Assembly (NCBI GenBank): GCA_037044905.1
Contig: JBAOKB010000020.1
Coordinates: forward strand, 1,426,001 to 1,490,000
Direction: 5' to 3'
Origin: Hortaea werneckii
Lineage: Eukaryota; Ascomycota; Dothideomycetes; Mycosphaerellales; Teratosphaeriaceae
DNA length: 64,000 nt
Numbering within the stretch: position 1 is the stretch's first letter; each line of letters opens with the position of its first letter. The translations under genes and the position numbers were made by a program. The notes beneath the pieces are model-generated. The model saw nothing but the letters and a program-made list of their open reading frames with translations. It was not told the origin of the DNA and did not search any database. Shown here piece after piece: positions 1-8,563 of the stretch.

Positions 1-68
1 TGCTGCGTCCTCTCGATGAGTGAAGCCAGCTGGGCGAAGAAGTCATCTGCGGACAAGTGTCCTGCCAT
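1..68 (-). CDS. SRP14-like signal recognition particle subunit, 5' end only
   Basis: An ATG at 66-68 on the minus strand opens a frame that runs off the left edge (22 full codons). It begins MAGHLSADDFFAQLASLIER. The H-L-S-x-D-x-F-F-x-x-L pattern directly after the start is what I associate with fungal SRP14. SRP14 pairs with SRP21 (SRP9 in animals) on the Alu end of SRP RNA and helps slow translation during targeting of secretory proteins to the ER. Only the first helix is visible, so the name rests on a short N-terminal match. It is divergent from SGD1, with 359 bp between the two start codons. Another small helical protein with a similar start cannot be excluded. Confidence 0.5.
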   Translation of the reverse strand, partial: MAGHLSADDFFAQLASLIERTQ

Positions 69-427
69 GATAACAGATGGCTGTACAATAACAGCTACTA
101 TGCGCGAACGAGGAAGAGACTACACCGACGTATCTTGCGATCATGAAGTTCAGACAGCGGTGGTGGGCTGCAGGCGGTGGTGGCAGAACGGCTGGATTGG
201 GTGTGACCGTGGGGCAGTTTGAATGGCAATTGATTGACATTCACCACATTTCGTGAAGCTCGGAAGGCTTTGATGGAAAGACATTGCAATTGAAGCTCAT
301 ATTTCATGGCTTCCCATCAAAGTCACATCAAGCTCTTCCAGCTGCACTGCAGTGATCCATCCACGCTTAGTCAAGATTGAAGATTTCACATGAATGCGAC
401 AGAACTGGGAGGCTCTATTCCTTAAAC
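69..427. promoter_or_regulatory. Shared upstream region between SRP14-like gene and SGD1
   Basis: This 359 bp stretch separates two divergent start codons and must hold both promoters and 5' UTRs. I see no clear TATA box or repeat. Short open frames here have no recognisable protein and overlap each other, so I read the stretch as non-coding. Confidence 0.5.
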
Positions 428-3106
428 ATGAGTCGCAACAACGGCTATGGCGGGCCCAAGTTGCCCAAGTCCTTGCTAGATCAGGTAGGAGGCGGTCACC
501 GAGTTAACAAGCAGACATCGCGCAAGGATCGAAGGAAAGCAGAACGAGACGAAAAGAAAGCAGCCCGCTCGCGGCCAGCACAAAGACCTGATCGCGCTAG
601 TCAAAGGGCTCATGTGGACGAGAGCGATGGCGATGACGACGGCTTGGGAGACGAAGATGAGGCGACTCCGCCACCACAGCGCCCTGCTAAGGACGCCAAG
701 CCTGCGAAGGGTATACTGAAGACGCCGAAGGCCAAAAGGCCAGAGCCAGAGCCAGAGTCAGAATCAGAGACTGGCGAGGAGTTTGAAGAGCCAGACGACG
801 GAGAAAGCCTACTTGACGACGACGAGCACGATGATGAGGAGGATGAGGGGGCGAAAAGCGACGACTCTTTCACAATCTCTCGTCAAGCGGCAAAAGCTGG
901 GTTGGGTAATGAGGAAGACGAGATCGCTGCGCTGGAGAGGAAGTTGGGTATGAAGGGCAAAAAGCGCAGCTACGATTTCGGCGATGACGAATTGGACTGG
1001 CTGGTCACTGGCTCTGACAGCGAAGACGGAGGTAGAGGTACAAAGAGAAAGAGGCCAGAGGATTCTAAATGGTTGCGAGACAAGAGAATGAAGGCCAATG
1101 AGCGGAAGGAAGCTGACAGAAGAGAGCCTGAGGACGATGAAAACGACGATGAAGAAGATCTGAGCGGAGGCGATGAACAGGATGAGGACGTGGAAAATCC
1201 ATTTTCTGAAGACGAAATATCGGGCGATGATTTCGAAGGCTTCGACTCGGAGGCAGACGAAGAGGCAGGTGCTTCGGCTCCACCACCGAAACGAGAGCGT
1301 GAGAATCCATATGTCGCTCCAGTGGCAAAGGAAGCAGCGCCGTCGGCAGGAAAATACGTCCCGCCGTCTTTGCGCAAGCCCGCCTCCTCAGACGACGAGG
1401 CCCTCAGGCAGCTTCGGCGGCAAATCCAGGGTCAGCTGAACCGTTTGTCAGAAGCGAACATGCTTTCCATCCTCGCAGCAATCGAGGGAATCTATACCAA
1501 TAATGCTCGACAACACGTCACATCCACACTCGTCGACCTTCTGGTCGGCTTGGTGTCCGACTCGGCCGTACTAAACGACACATTCATCATTCTCCACGCG
1601 GGCTTCTCTGCGGCCCTATACAAGGTTGTTGGCACGGACTTTGGGGCCCAGCTTCTTGAGAAGATTGTGGAGACCTTCGACGCCCACCGCAGTGATGGCG
1701 ACTCAGAAGGCAAGCAGCCTCTAAATCTCATGGCTTTCCTCTCAAGCTTGTACGCTTTCCAAGTCGTTGGCTGTGGCATTGTATTCGACTACATCCGCCT
1801 TCTCCTTGACACCATGTCAGAGAGTAACACAGAGCTCCTTCTCCGCATCATTCGCTCCTCCGGTACTCAACTTCGTGCCGATGACCCAACTGCTTTGAAG
1901 GATATTGTCCTTCTCCTTCAACGCAATGTCGCAGCCGTGGGTGGCGAAGCCAACGTCTCGGTCCGCACCAAGTTCATGATTGAGACGATCAACAATCTCA
2001 AAAACAACCGAATGAAGCCCGGCGCGGCGGCTACTTCAGCAGTCACGGCAGAACATACAACGCGCATGCGGAAGACTCTCGGATCCCTCAACGCGCGTAG
2101 CACGCTCCGCGCCAACGAGCCCCTCCGCATAACCCGCGCGGACATCAAAGACAGCGACAAGAAAGGCAAATGGTGGCTAGTCGGAGCATCGTACCACGAC
2201 CCGGCCAAACTCGCCTCCTCCACCACCAACTCCAGCGGCTCGCAATCCGCAGCGAAAGCCGCAACAGCCAACTCCATGGAAGATGACGGCTACGAATCCG
2301 AAACCCCCGGAAACAACGTCAACCTCACCCGGCTCGCGCGCCAGCAGGGCATGAACACGGACATCCGCCGCGCCATCTTTATCGCCCTCCTCTCCGCCGC
2401 CGACTACAAAGACGCGCATATGCGTCTCCTGAAACTAAAGTTGAAAAGCAAACAGTTCCTCAGCGAGGTGCCGCGGGTGCTTGTGCATTGCGCCGGGGCT
2501 GAAGCGGTCTATAACCCTTACTACACCCTTATCGCGAAGGAAGTCTGTCTGCAGGGTCCGAGGAAGGGGATGATGAAGCATTTCCTGTTCGCGGCTTGGG
2601 ACGTTTTGCGGAGGCTAGGCGGGGATGGGGAAGAAGAGGAAGATGCGGGTGAGGAGGTGGGGACGAAGAAGATTGTGAATCTGGGGAAGATGTACGGGAC
2701 GTTGATTGCGGAAGGGATTCTGGGGTTGGGTGGCGTGTTGAAGACGGTTAAGGGGGAGTTTGCTTACTTGGCTCCGAAGACGTCGTTGTTTGTGGAGGTC
2801 TCGCTTACGACGATTCTTCTGCAGCTTCGGAAGAAGACGAAGAAGGATGAAGAGGGGTTCGCGAGTAAAGCAAGGGATGTGTTCATGCAGACTGGTCAGG
2901 TCTCGGCAGGGTTGGTGCAGGGGCTGCAGTTCTTCGTCCGGAGCAGTCTGAGTCGGGCTGCACTAGCTAACGGGAAGAAAGAGGAGCGCACGCTTAAAGA
3001 AGGATGTGATGTGGCAGCACAAGCGCTTCAAGAGGCGGCGCAAGGAGCTGTGGTACTGGGAGAGGATGACGATGATGACGATGAAGGCGGCTACAGCAGT
3101 GGTTAA
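428..3106 (+). CDS. SGD1: SGD1/NOM1-type nucleolar protein with MIF4G and MA3 domains
   Basis: A single-exon gene of 892 aa. The frame is open upstream to 377, but the first true ATG is at 428 and begins MSRNNGYGGPKLPKSLLDQV. The N-terminal third is charged, with acidic Glu/Asp runs and Lys/Arg patches typical of nucleolar proteins. A MIF4G region follows at about residues 330-560 (motif LRRQIQGQLNRLSEANM, then LVDLLVGLVSD). An MA3 region follows at about 640-780 (NTDIRRAIFIALLSAADYKD). This order matches yeast Sgd1 and human NOM1, which act in 18S rRNA maturation and 40S assembly and recruit the DEAD-box helicase Fal1/eIF4A3. The C-terminus ends in an acidic run. Length fits the family. No intron is needed. 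Confidence 0.9.
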   Translation: MSRNNGYGGPKLPKSLLDQVGGGHRVNKQTSRKDRRKAERDEKKAARSRPAQRPDRASQRAHVDESDGDDDGLGDEDEATPPPQRPAKDAKPAKGILKTPKAKRPEPEPESESETGEEFEEPDDGESLLDDDEHDDEEDEGAKSDDSFTISRQAAKAGLGNEEDEIAALERKLGMKGKKRSYDFGDDELDWLVTGSDSEDGGRGTKRKRPEDSKWLRDKRMKANERKEADRREPEDDENDDEEDLSGGDEQDEDVENPFSEDEISGDDFEGFDSEADEEAGASAPPPKRERENPYVAPVAKEAAPSAGKYVPPSLRKPASSDDEALRQLRRQIQGQLNRLSEANMLSILAAIEGIYTNNARQHVTSTLVDLLVGLVSDSAVLNDTFIILHAGFSAALYKVVGTDFGAQLLEKIVETFDAHRSDGDSEGKQPLNLMAFLSSLYAFQVVGCGIVFDYIRLLLDTMSESNTELLLRIIRSSGTQLRADDPTALKDIVLLLQRNVAAVGGEANVSVRTKFMIETINNLKNNRMKPGAAATSAVTAEHTTRMRKTLGSLNARSTLRANEPLRITRADIKDSDKKGKWWLVGASYHDPAKLASSTTNSSGSQSAAKAATANSMEDDGYESETPGNNVNLTRLARQQGMNTDIRRAIFIALLSAADYKDAHMRLLKLKLKSKQFLSEVPRVLVHCAGAEAVYNPYYTLIAKEVCLQGPRKGMMKHFLFAAWDVLRRLGGDGEEEEDAGEEVGTKKIVNLGKMYGTLIAEGILGLGGVLKTVKGEFAYLAPKTSLFVEVSLTTILLQLRKKTKKDEEGFASKARDVFMQTGQVSAGLVQGLQFFVRSSLSRAALANGKKEERTLKEGCDVAAQALQEAAQGAVVLGEDDDDDDEGGYSSG

Positions 3107-3420
3107 GGACTCGTGTATATTCTCGAATGATTAAGATGGGCTCCGCCATGCCCGGCCCAAACGGACACTTCTGCTGTCTATCAATGGCCAATGCCATACT
3201 ACGACAGCCTCTGCAAAGCACTTTGTACATCATGAAGATGAAGCGGTACGCTTCCTTTGTTCGACACAATGTATGTTGCTTTCTTTTCGGTTTGGTGCCG
3301 GATCCGGCGCTTTCGACCAGAGGCATACTATTCTTTGTTCGCAACCAAGCATTTCAACGGAAGGTGGGTGCTCTTCTCATGGATCAATTGTCGATTAGCA
3401 CTCTTATCCAATTCAGCAAG

Positions 3421-4266
3421 ATGTTTGGTGGACTAGGGAACTACGTTCGTTCCTACTTCGCGGCAACGGACTCTGAAATCAATGCATCGCCACCCGTAAG
3501 CGCCGTCCCTGACGATGGCAGCGCCATTGAAGGCCCTCCTTCAGCGCGGACACGCTCTCGTTCTCGCACACCCGCATCTGGAGCTGAGGCTGGCACACCG
3601 CGATCTTCCCCATCCCTGGTAAATGGAGGAGGCCACCGTGATCTCCCACTCGATTTAGCCGCCCGTATCTGGAGTCCTGGGCCATACTCTCGTCGATCCA
3701 CAAGAGCCCCAACCCCGGAGTCTTTCACCTTCGACGGCGAATACGCCCTCCCACCCAGCCTCACCTCCCGCATCTGGAGCCGGGGCTCATACACGCCCAT
3801 CTCGTCGCGCACGCTCTCCTTCGCCTCACCGCCGCGGACCCCGGACCCCGCTCCACCGACCCCCTTAGACCCGGACGATTACCTGCAAGGCCTGCGTCCA
3901 CGCCCGACAAAACGGACCCGTTTCTTGCCCCTCACCCCGACAGACCACCACTGCCCGCCAGCCCGGCGTGTGCAGAAACGTCGCTCGCCCGCCAGACCCA
4001 AAGCTTTCAGATGTCCCAACTGCCGGTGTCGGATCACGCTCACGCCTGCGGGCCATCCGAGCTCCGTCTTCGTCCCGCCTTCTCCTCTTCTTGTTCCCCA
4101 GGAAGAAGAGGAAGAAGAGCAGGAGGACGACATCCGTCTGACGCCGTCAAAGCGTCCGCGGCAGAGGAAGAGCCAGATCCCGTATAAGCGGGTTCGGAAG
4201 GTGAGAGGCGGAGGGGGGAATCATTGGCGGATCAAGGATGGGCCGAGGCGGTATAAGGAGGCTTAG
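3421..4266 (+). CDS. Pro/Ser/Arg-rich hypothetical protein with a CxxC zinc-ribbon-like half
   Basis: I do not recognise this protein. The frame is open from an ATG at 3127, only 20 bp past the SGD1 stop, so that start would leave no room for a promoter. The ATG at 3421 (MFGGLGNYVRSYFAATDSEI) has an A at -3 and is preferred, giving 281 aa; 3379 is an alternative. The protein is disordered in character: rich in S, P, R and T-P/S-P sites, with a duplicated RIWSxGxY motif near residues 80 and 118 and a short cysteine cluster (CPNCRC) near residue 200. An acidic Glu run and basic RKR-type patches near the C-terminus could be a nuclear signal. The real product may be longer at the N-terminus. Confidence that this is a gene is moderate, based on length and stop-free composition. 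Confidence 0.55.
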   Translation: MFGGLGNYVRSYFAATDSEINASPPVSAVPDDGSAIEGPPSARTRSRSRTPASGAEAGTPRSSPSLVNGGGHRDLPLDLAARIWSPGPYSRRSTRAPTPESFTFDGEYALPPSLTSRIWSRGSYTPISSRTLSFASPPRTPDPAPPTPLDPDDYLQGLRPRPTKRTRFLPLTPTDHHCPPARRVQKRRSPARPKAFRCPNCRCRITLTPAGHPSSVFVPPSPLLVPQEEEEEEQEDDIRLTPSKRPRQRKSQIPYKRVRKVRGGGGNHWRIKDGPRRYKEA

Positions 4267-4479
4267 AGGATGGTTGTAGATGAGTTTTTGCTGCTCTCTT
4301 CAACATTTAATGCACATTCTCTGCTCACAGCACTTGGGGGGAAAAAGGATTCAGTACGACAATGTCAAATACGCTATACACCAACTCAACCGTTTACTCA
4401 TACCAGTTTCCCGTATCGCAATAACCATGGATATATGTACGCTAGATAGACTAAAACCAACTCCAAGACCCAAGTCCTC

Positions 4480-6789
4480 TCAACCTCCCCTCTTACCGAT
4501 ATAGTCCCCACCGGCCCCTTCCTTCGCATCACTACTCGAATCGCTCAGATTCCGCTCTTCAATCATCAATCCACTGCCGTCTCCGCCACCACTCGGCACG
4601 AGCTCATCGCTATGGCGGGGAACCGAACTCTCGGAGCCCGGGGGCGCCCAAGTGGAAGGCCCTAAGCCGTAGATGGACATTTGCTGAACGGCGCCTGGCT
4701 GCGCGTCGGCGACTGCGAGCGGGGTGGACATTTTGGCTAGCTCGGCGACGGTCACGGGTTCGCTGTGGATAGAGTGGACGGAGTGGTTGTGTTGGCGCCC
4801 GATTTCGGCCAGAGCGACAGGGTCACTAGTGGGACGACGACGTAGACGATCGTGACGGTTTTCGGCGAGGATTTGAGGAAGCCAGCGCTTGAGCAGAGTG
4901 TGTTTACATCTTGCCCAGGTGTCAAGCTCGGACTCATCTCCATCGGATGTGAGCGAGGTGTAGAGTCTCTTATCGATGGTGCGTTCGGGGGAGAACCACG
5001 TGCGGAGGAGTTTCCATTTGATTCGATTGTTCCATCGTTTGGGCTCTACGTCCTCAACTGCTCCTCGACTCGACCAGAGTTGGGGGTAGTGCTCCTGCAT
5101 GTCGTCGAAGAGATGCTCGTATAAACCGCGCTGGTAAGGAGTCTGTCTGTTGCGTTGAAGGCTGTGTTTGACACAGTACCATAGGAACAGCACGAAGAGC
5201 ATGAGGACTGCAGCCGCGATGAACCACCATCCTACGCTCGGGTTGTCATCGAAAGTGTCGACGTTCATTCCAAAGAACGATACCATGAAAGTCAAGGGTA
5301 GGAAGATGAAGGTTACCCAGCTCAGGCGCCACATGCTCAGTCCGAGCTGAAGCGACTGGCGGCTGTCTCGAATGCCGACAGATTTGTACATGAGATCACT
5401 AAGGTTGGCAGTCGGCTGAACGAGATCTTCTACCACGCTGTGGCTCAATTTCTCATAATCGGTTGGTATGCTTGCCAGCCAATCCGGACAATCAATGCCC
5501 TCGCCATCTTCAGTCTCAAATTCAGCCAGAGCCCGAAGTTGGCTCTGCATTTGCTTGACAAGATCCTGGTGTATCCACATGATCTTGTTTACCTTCAACC
5601 ACGCTGCTTGGTTGGTCCATAATTCCGGTGACCGAGATTCATCTGCAGGGTTTTCGTAAATCTTGTCCTCCAAGATGTTAACGTGATCGGTTGCGGTGCT
5701 GAGTAGATCATCCCATACGACTGCAAGCCCGTGGAAGACGTCAGTCAAAACCATGTTGGTGCATTGGGCGGCAAGCTGCGCATCATTGAATGCTTCTTCT
5801 CGCTTCAAGTAGAAGGACAGGCGACGCCAACGTTTCTCAAAGTCATTGCGCGGCTGGACTAGGCAATGTCTGGGCAACATGGAGGCGCTCGTCTCGAACA
5901 CGATGACTGTGTTCGAATTGTCAAGGCTTTCCAGGTCGACCTCGCCTTCCCGGATCCCAGCAGGACCGTGACCTCTTTCTTGAGGCTTAGCGTAAGGATT
6001 ACGTATCTCGATGTCCGGAGATACCTTGCCAGGCTTACCCAGTGAGCGCTGGACATAGACTGAGAGACGCTGAACTGAAACATCCCAGCCATATGGTGTA
6101 CGGCTGTCTTCATATGCGTTCAGGTGCATCATTTTCGCGTCAACAGGCTTGCGGCTGAAGATATTCTGTTGTTTGCGCTCCATCGGATGCGGAGTTGCGT
6201 AAGGTTTGAGATAGTCCAGCCCAAAGGCAGTTCTCGAGATGTTTCGCCATGGATCGGTCTGCTCACGGAACGCCCTCCCGTTAGGAAAAGGCTTGCCGTT
6301 GCGCTGACGAGGCCTCTCGTACCTTGCCCACTTGCTGAAGCCCTGCATACCGGCTATCTCGGAAGGATGATCGATGTTAAACTTGGTCAGTAGGAACCTC
6401 GTAGCCCACGTTGCATTTTGAACATGAATCACCCGAAGGGCAGCACTGTTTGCTCGCTTTGGATCCTCGTAAAAGCGTTGCAGTTCTCCAAGATCTTGGA
6501 ATTCTTGGGCCGCCACTGCAACGTGCTGTCGACCAGGGCTGATGGCGTGAACTGCTTGGCTACTGATGTAGTCAATCAACAGCACCCGGCCATTCGGGAA
6601 GACATCGTCTGTCCATTTGATGTGCCACTCGAGGTCTGGGGTTTGAGAGCGTCGTTGCTTTGGAGTGTCGCTGGTTTTCGATTGCCACCATGGTGAGCTG
6701 CTGGTGTCGTTTGCTTGACGAGGCTTTCCATATCGCGGCGAAGGCGGCGGTGAACTGTTCGGCACTGGAGCTTGCTGCTCTGAAGTCAT
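4480..6789 (-). CDS. CorA-family divalent cation transporter with long cytosolic tail
   Basis: A single-exon gene of 769 aa starting at an ATG at 6787-6789. The C-terminal half has the CorA plan. A long helical region (about 320-480) leads into TM1 (about 489-508, ending in the signature G-M-N at 507-509), then a short loop and TM2 (about 520-541). CorA proteins form pentamers that pass Mg2+ (or Zn2+, Ni2+) down the membrane potential, and the GMN motif is the selectivity filter. About 225 residues follow TM2, far more than in bacterial CorA. This tail is polar and Ser-rich and is probably cytosolic. The N-terminal 300 residues contain a globular part starting DLEWHIKWTDDVFPNGRVLL. This is a different subfamily from the ALR/MNR2-like gene at 51530-54312. 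The substrate cannot be read from sequence. Confidence 0.85.
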   Translation of the reverse strand: MTSEQQAPVPNSSPPPSPRYGKPRQANDTSSSPWWQSKTSDTPKQRRSQTPDLEWHIKWTDDVFPNGRVLLIDYISSQAVHAISPGRQHVAVAAQEFQDLGELQRFYEDPKRANSAALRVIHVQNATWATRFLLTKFNIDHPSEIAGMQGFSKWARYERPRQRNGKPFPNGRAFREQTDPWRNISRTAFGLDYLKPYATPHPMERKQQNIFSRKPVDAKMMHLNAYEDSRTPYGWDVSVQRLSVYVQRSLGKPGKVSPDIEIRNPYAKPQERGHGPAGIREGEVDLESLDNSNTVIVFETSASMLPRHCLVQPRNDFEKRWRRLSFYLKREEAFNDAQLAAQCTNMVLTDVFHGLAVVWDDLLSTATDHVNILEDKIYENPADESRSPELWTNQAAWLKVNKIMWIHQDLVKQMQSQLRALAEFETEDGEGIDCPDWLASIPTDYEKLSHSVVEDLVQPTANLSDLMYKSVGIRDSRQSLQLGLSMWRLSWVTFIFLPLTFMVSFFGMNVDTFDDNPSVGWWFIAAAVLMLFVLFLWYCVKHSLQRNRQTPYQRGLYEHLFDDMQEHYPQLWSSRGAVEDVEPKRWNNRIKWKLLRTWFSPERTIDKRLYTSLTSDGDESELDTWARCKHTLLKRWLPQILAENRHDRLRRRPTSDPVALAEIGRQHNHSVHSIHSEPVTVAELAKMSTPLAVADAQPGAVQQMSIYGLGPSTWAPPGSESSVPRHSDELVPSGGGDGSGLMIEERNLSDSSSDAKEGAGGDYIGKRGG

Positions 6790-7135
6790 TATTGCCGCAT
6801 TCGCAATTGCGGTATGCTAAGATGACGGCGATGCCAGGTAGGTGCGGAACGTATGGTGATAGCCTTCCGTCCCGTTAGCTACCACCAAAAAGAAAGAGTG
6901 GAGCACAGTCGGACATTTGGGTGGGTTCAAGAGGCCAAAGTTCACCTCCAGACTTCGCCACACCAAGGCAGCAAATCGATGGAGTACAGGGTCAGCTGAA
7001 CATCGCTCCGGTCTGTGAAGGAACGAGGTGCAGCGAACAGCCTCGCGCTACTGCAATCAAGCTGTTTCGGGAAAGAATGTGGGGGCCAAATTTAGCCAGC
7101 CTCGCCAGCTTCTACTTTCCGCGGGCAGGGCGGCT
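6790..7135. other. Intergenic spacer, 346 bp
   Basis: This lies between the start of the CorA-like gene and the stop of the RRT8-like gene, which share orientation. It must contain the CorA-like promoter and the RRT8-like 3' end. I see no coding frame of note, no repeat and no RNA motif. Confidence 0.5.
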
Positions 7136-7990
7136 TCATGGGTCGTCTTGATACTCTGCAGATGGCAACAAGTCTTCTTCCTCATCTGCCATTTGTAACC
7201 CTGTTTCTTGCTCAATGCGCACGCTCCAAAGAGCACTGCCAGCTGCCGAAGTGAGCAAGAAAAGCATGCTCAGACCGGGTATCAGCTGCAGAATCATGTA
7301 GACAAATCCAAACCACGTGTATTCGTACTTTCGCTTTCTGCTTTTAACGAACGTCTTCCGCTGCTTTTTGGTGAATTCCTTGATTTGGAAGTATCGCCAA
7401 TTTAGCAGTGGTCCCGCTCGGTATCCGGTAAGTAGCAGGAACAGCGGCACACCGACAAACGGCACAAAGTTTAGAGGCAAGAGAAAGATGAACTCGACAA
7501 TCTGTCGAAAAGAGAACGGGGCAAATTTTGCGCCTTTCTCACGAGCGCCCAGCCTCTTCACCGGATCACTCTCGTTAATGTCGTCCGAGACCGGTCGCCT
7601 GGTCTTGACCAAGTGCTCATAGCCTTCTGCTACTACGACAGCGTCAAAGATGTCGACTTGCGTGTTGTCCACGAATAGCGCCTCGAATAGCAATGCGATG
7701 AGTAGGTTGCCCACTCCGAGGATGAAGAAGGTGGCGTTCACCCATGCTGAGCCTTTCGTCACATGGAAAAGGCCCAGAAAAGCCACGAGAGGAAGATAGG
7801 CTGTCAGGAAAAGGATGACCAGGACGGCAGTCGAGAGCAGGGTGAGGGGCAGGAGGCGACCCTGCAGGAGAGGCCAGAGGTAACGGTGGCTGGTAAAGTA
7901 CCAGATGCCTTTGAGGGGGTAGAGCGGTGCCGGGCTGAAGTTGGCGTGTACGAACTGCTTCAGCCTACTCCGCTGAGAGCTCTGAGCCAT
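7136..7990 (-). CDS. RRT8/LDS-family multi-pass membrane protein
   Basis: A single-exon gene of 284 aa. The frame is open further upstream but only from a non-ATG codon at 8098; the first ATG is at 7988-7990 (MAQSSQRSRLKQFVHANFSP). Four hydrophobic blocks are visible at about 46-75, 84-107, 163-190 and 227-255, with charged loops between. The charged stretch around 140-157 and the YLWPLLQGRLLP and FVPFVGVPLFLLLTGYRAG segments resemble fungal proteins annotated as outer spore wall protein RRT8 or Lds1/Lds2. In yeast these associate with lipid droplets and affect the dityrosine layer of the spore wall. That role need not hold in a filamentous fungus. The gene is divergent from VAC14. Confidence 0.65.
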   Translation of the reverse strand: MAQSSQRSRLKQFVHANFSPAPLYPLKGIWYFTSHRYLWPLLQGRLLPLTLLSTAVLVILFLTAYLPLVAFLGLFHVTKGSAWVNATFFILGVGNLLIALLFEALFVDNTQVDIFDAVVVAEGYEHLVKTRRPVSDDINESDPVKRLGAREKGAKFAPFSFRQIVEFIFLLPLNFVPFVGVPLFLLLTGYRAGPLLNWRYFQIKEFTKKQRKTFVKSRKRKYEYTWFGFVYMILQLIPGLSMLFLLTSAAGSALWSVRIEQETGLQMADEEEDLLPSAEYQDDP

Positions 7991-8563
7991 GGCGGTAGTG
8001 TTTGCAGGTGTCGGGACAGTCTCGTGGCCCCTAGAGTTGATAGTCCTTCCCAGAGGTGGCGATGACGGGATGTAGTAGACAGATACTGCTGGATGCAATC
8101 AGACCTCGTAGACGGATCGAGATGACACGCTGCTCAAATGTACTGCCTCGGACTGCATCGAATGGTTCGCGAGAGTATGGTGTTGGTGGTGCCGGAAGCG
8201 GAAAAGGTACTATGTAGACCACATTTACTACTGCACCGCATCAACCTCATGTTGGAGAGAGGTGACAGCCGTTGACGACGCGCCGTCCCGCGACGCGAAC
8301 CAAGCGCGACGCCACCCCTCGGACCCGCTGGAGAGCATCAACTTCGTGCTCGAGCCGTGCGAGCCGTGGCGGGGACTGGAGCCGGGTGGACGGCGAGCTT
8401 GAAGACGATCGTCAACTGTTATCGTTGTTGCTTTTGGGCTTTCCCCATACTGCACTACACGGCCTATATTACACAGACAACCGTCTCATACCCTCCCCTC
8501 CACCCAACGCGACGATGAGATTGACCGCTGGATCGCCTCGCTAAGCGTTTGGAAGCTGCCACG
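7991..8563. promoter_or_regulatory. Divergent promoter region between RRT8-like gene and VAC14
   Basis: 573 bp between two divergent start codons. It is GC-rich in the middle (8270-8400), with many CG dinucleotides. Short frames here have no recognisable product. I can point to no specific factor site. Confidence 0.45.

Noticed and set aside
3127..3420. Extended start of the small Pro/Ser-rich protein at 3127
   Set aside because: The ATG is only 20 bp after the SGD1 stop, leaving no room for a terminator and promoter; the added residues look like translated UTR.
7991..8098. N-terminal extension of the RRT8-like protein
   Set aside because: The longer frame begins at a non-ATG codon and the added residues are Pro/Thr-rich without conservation marks.
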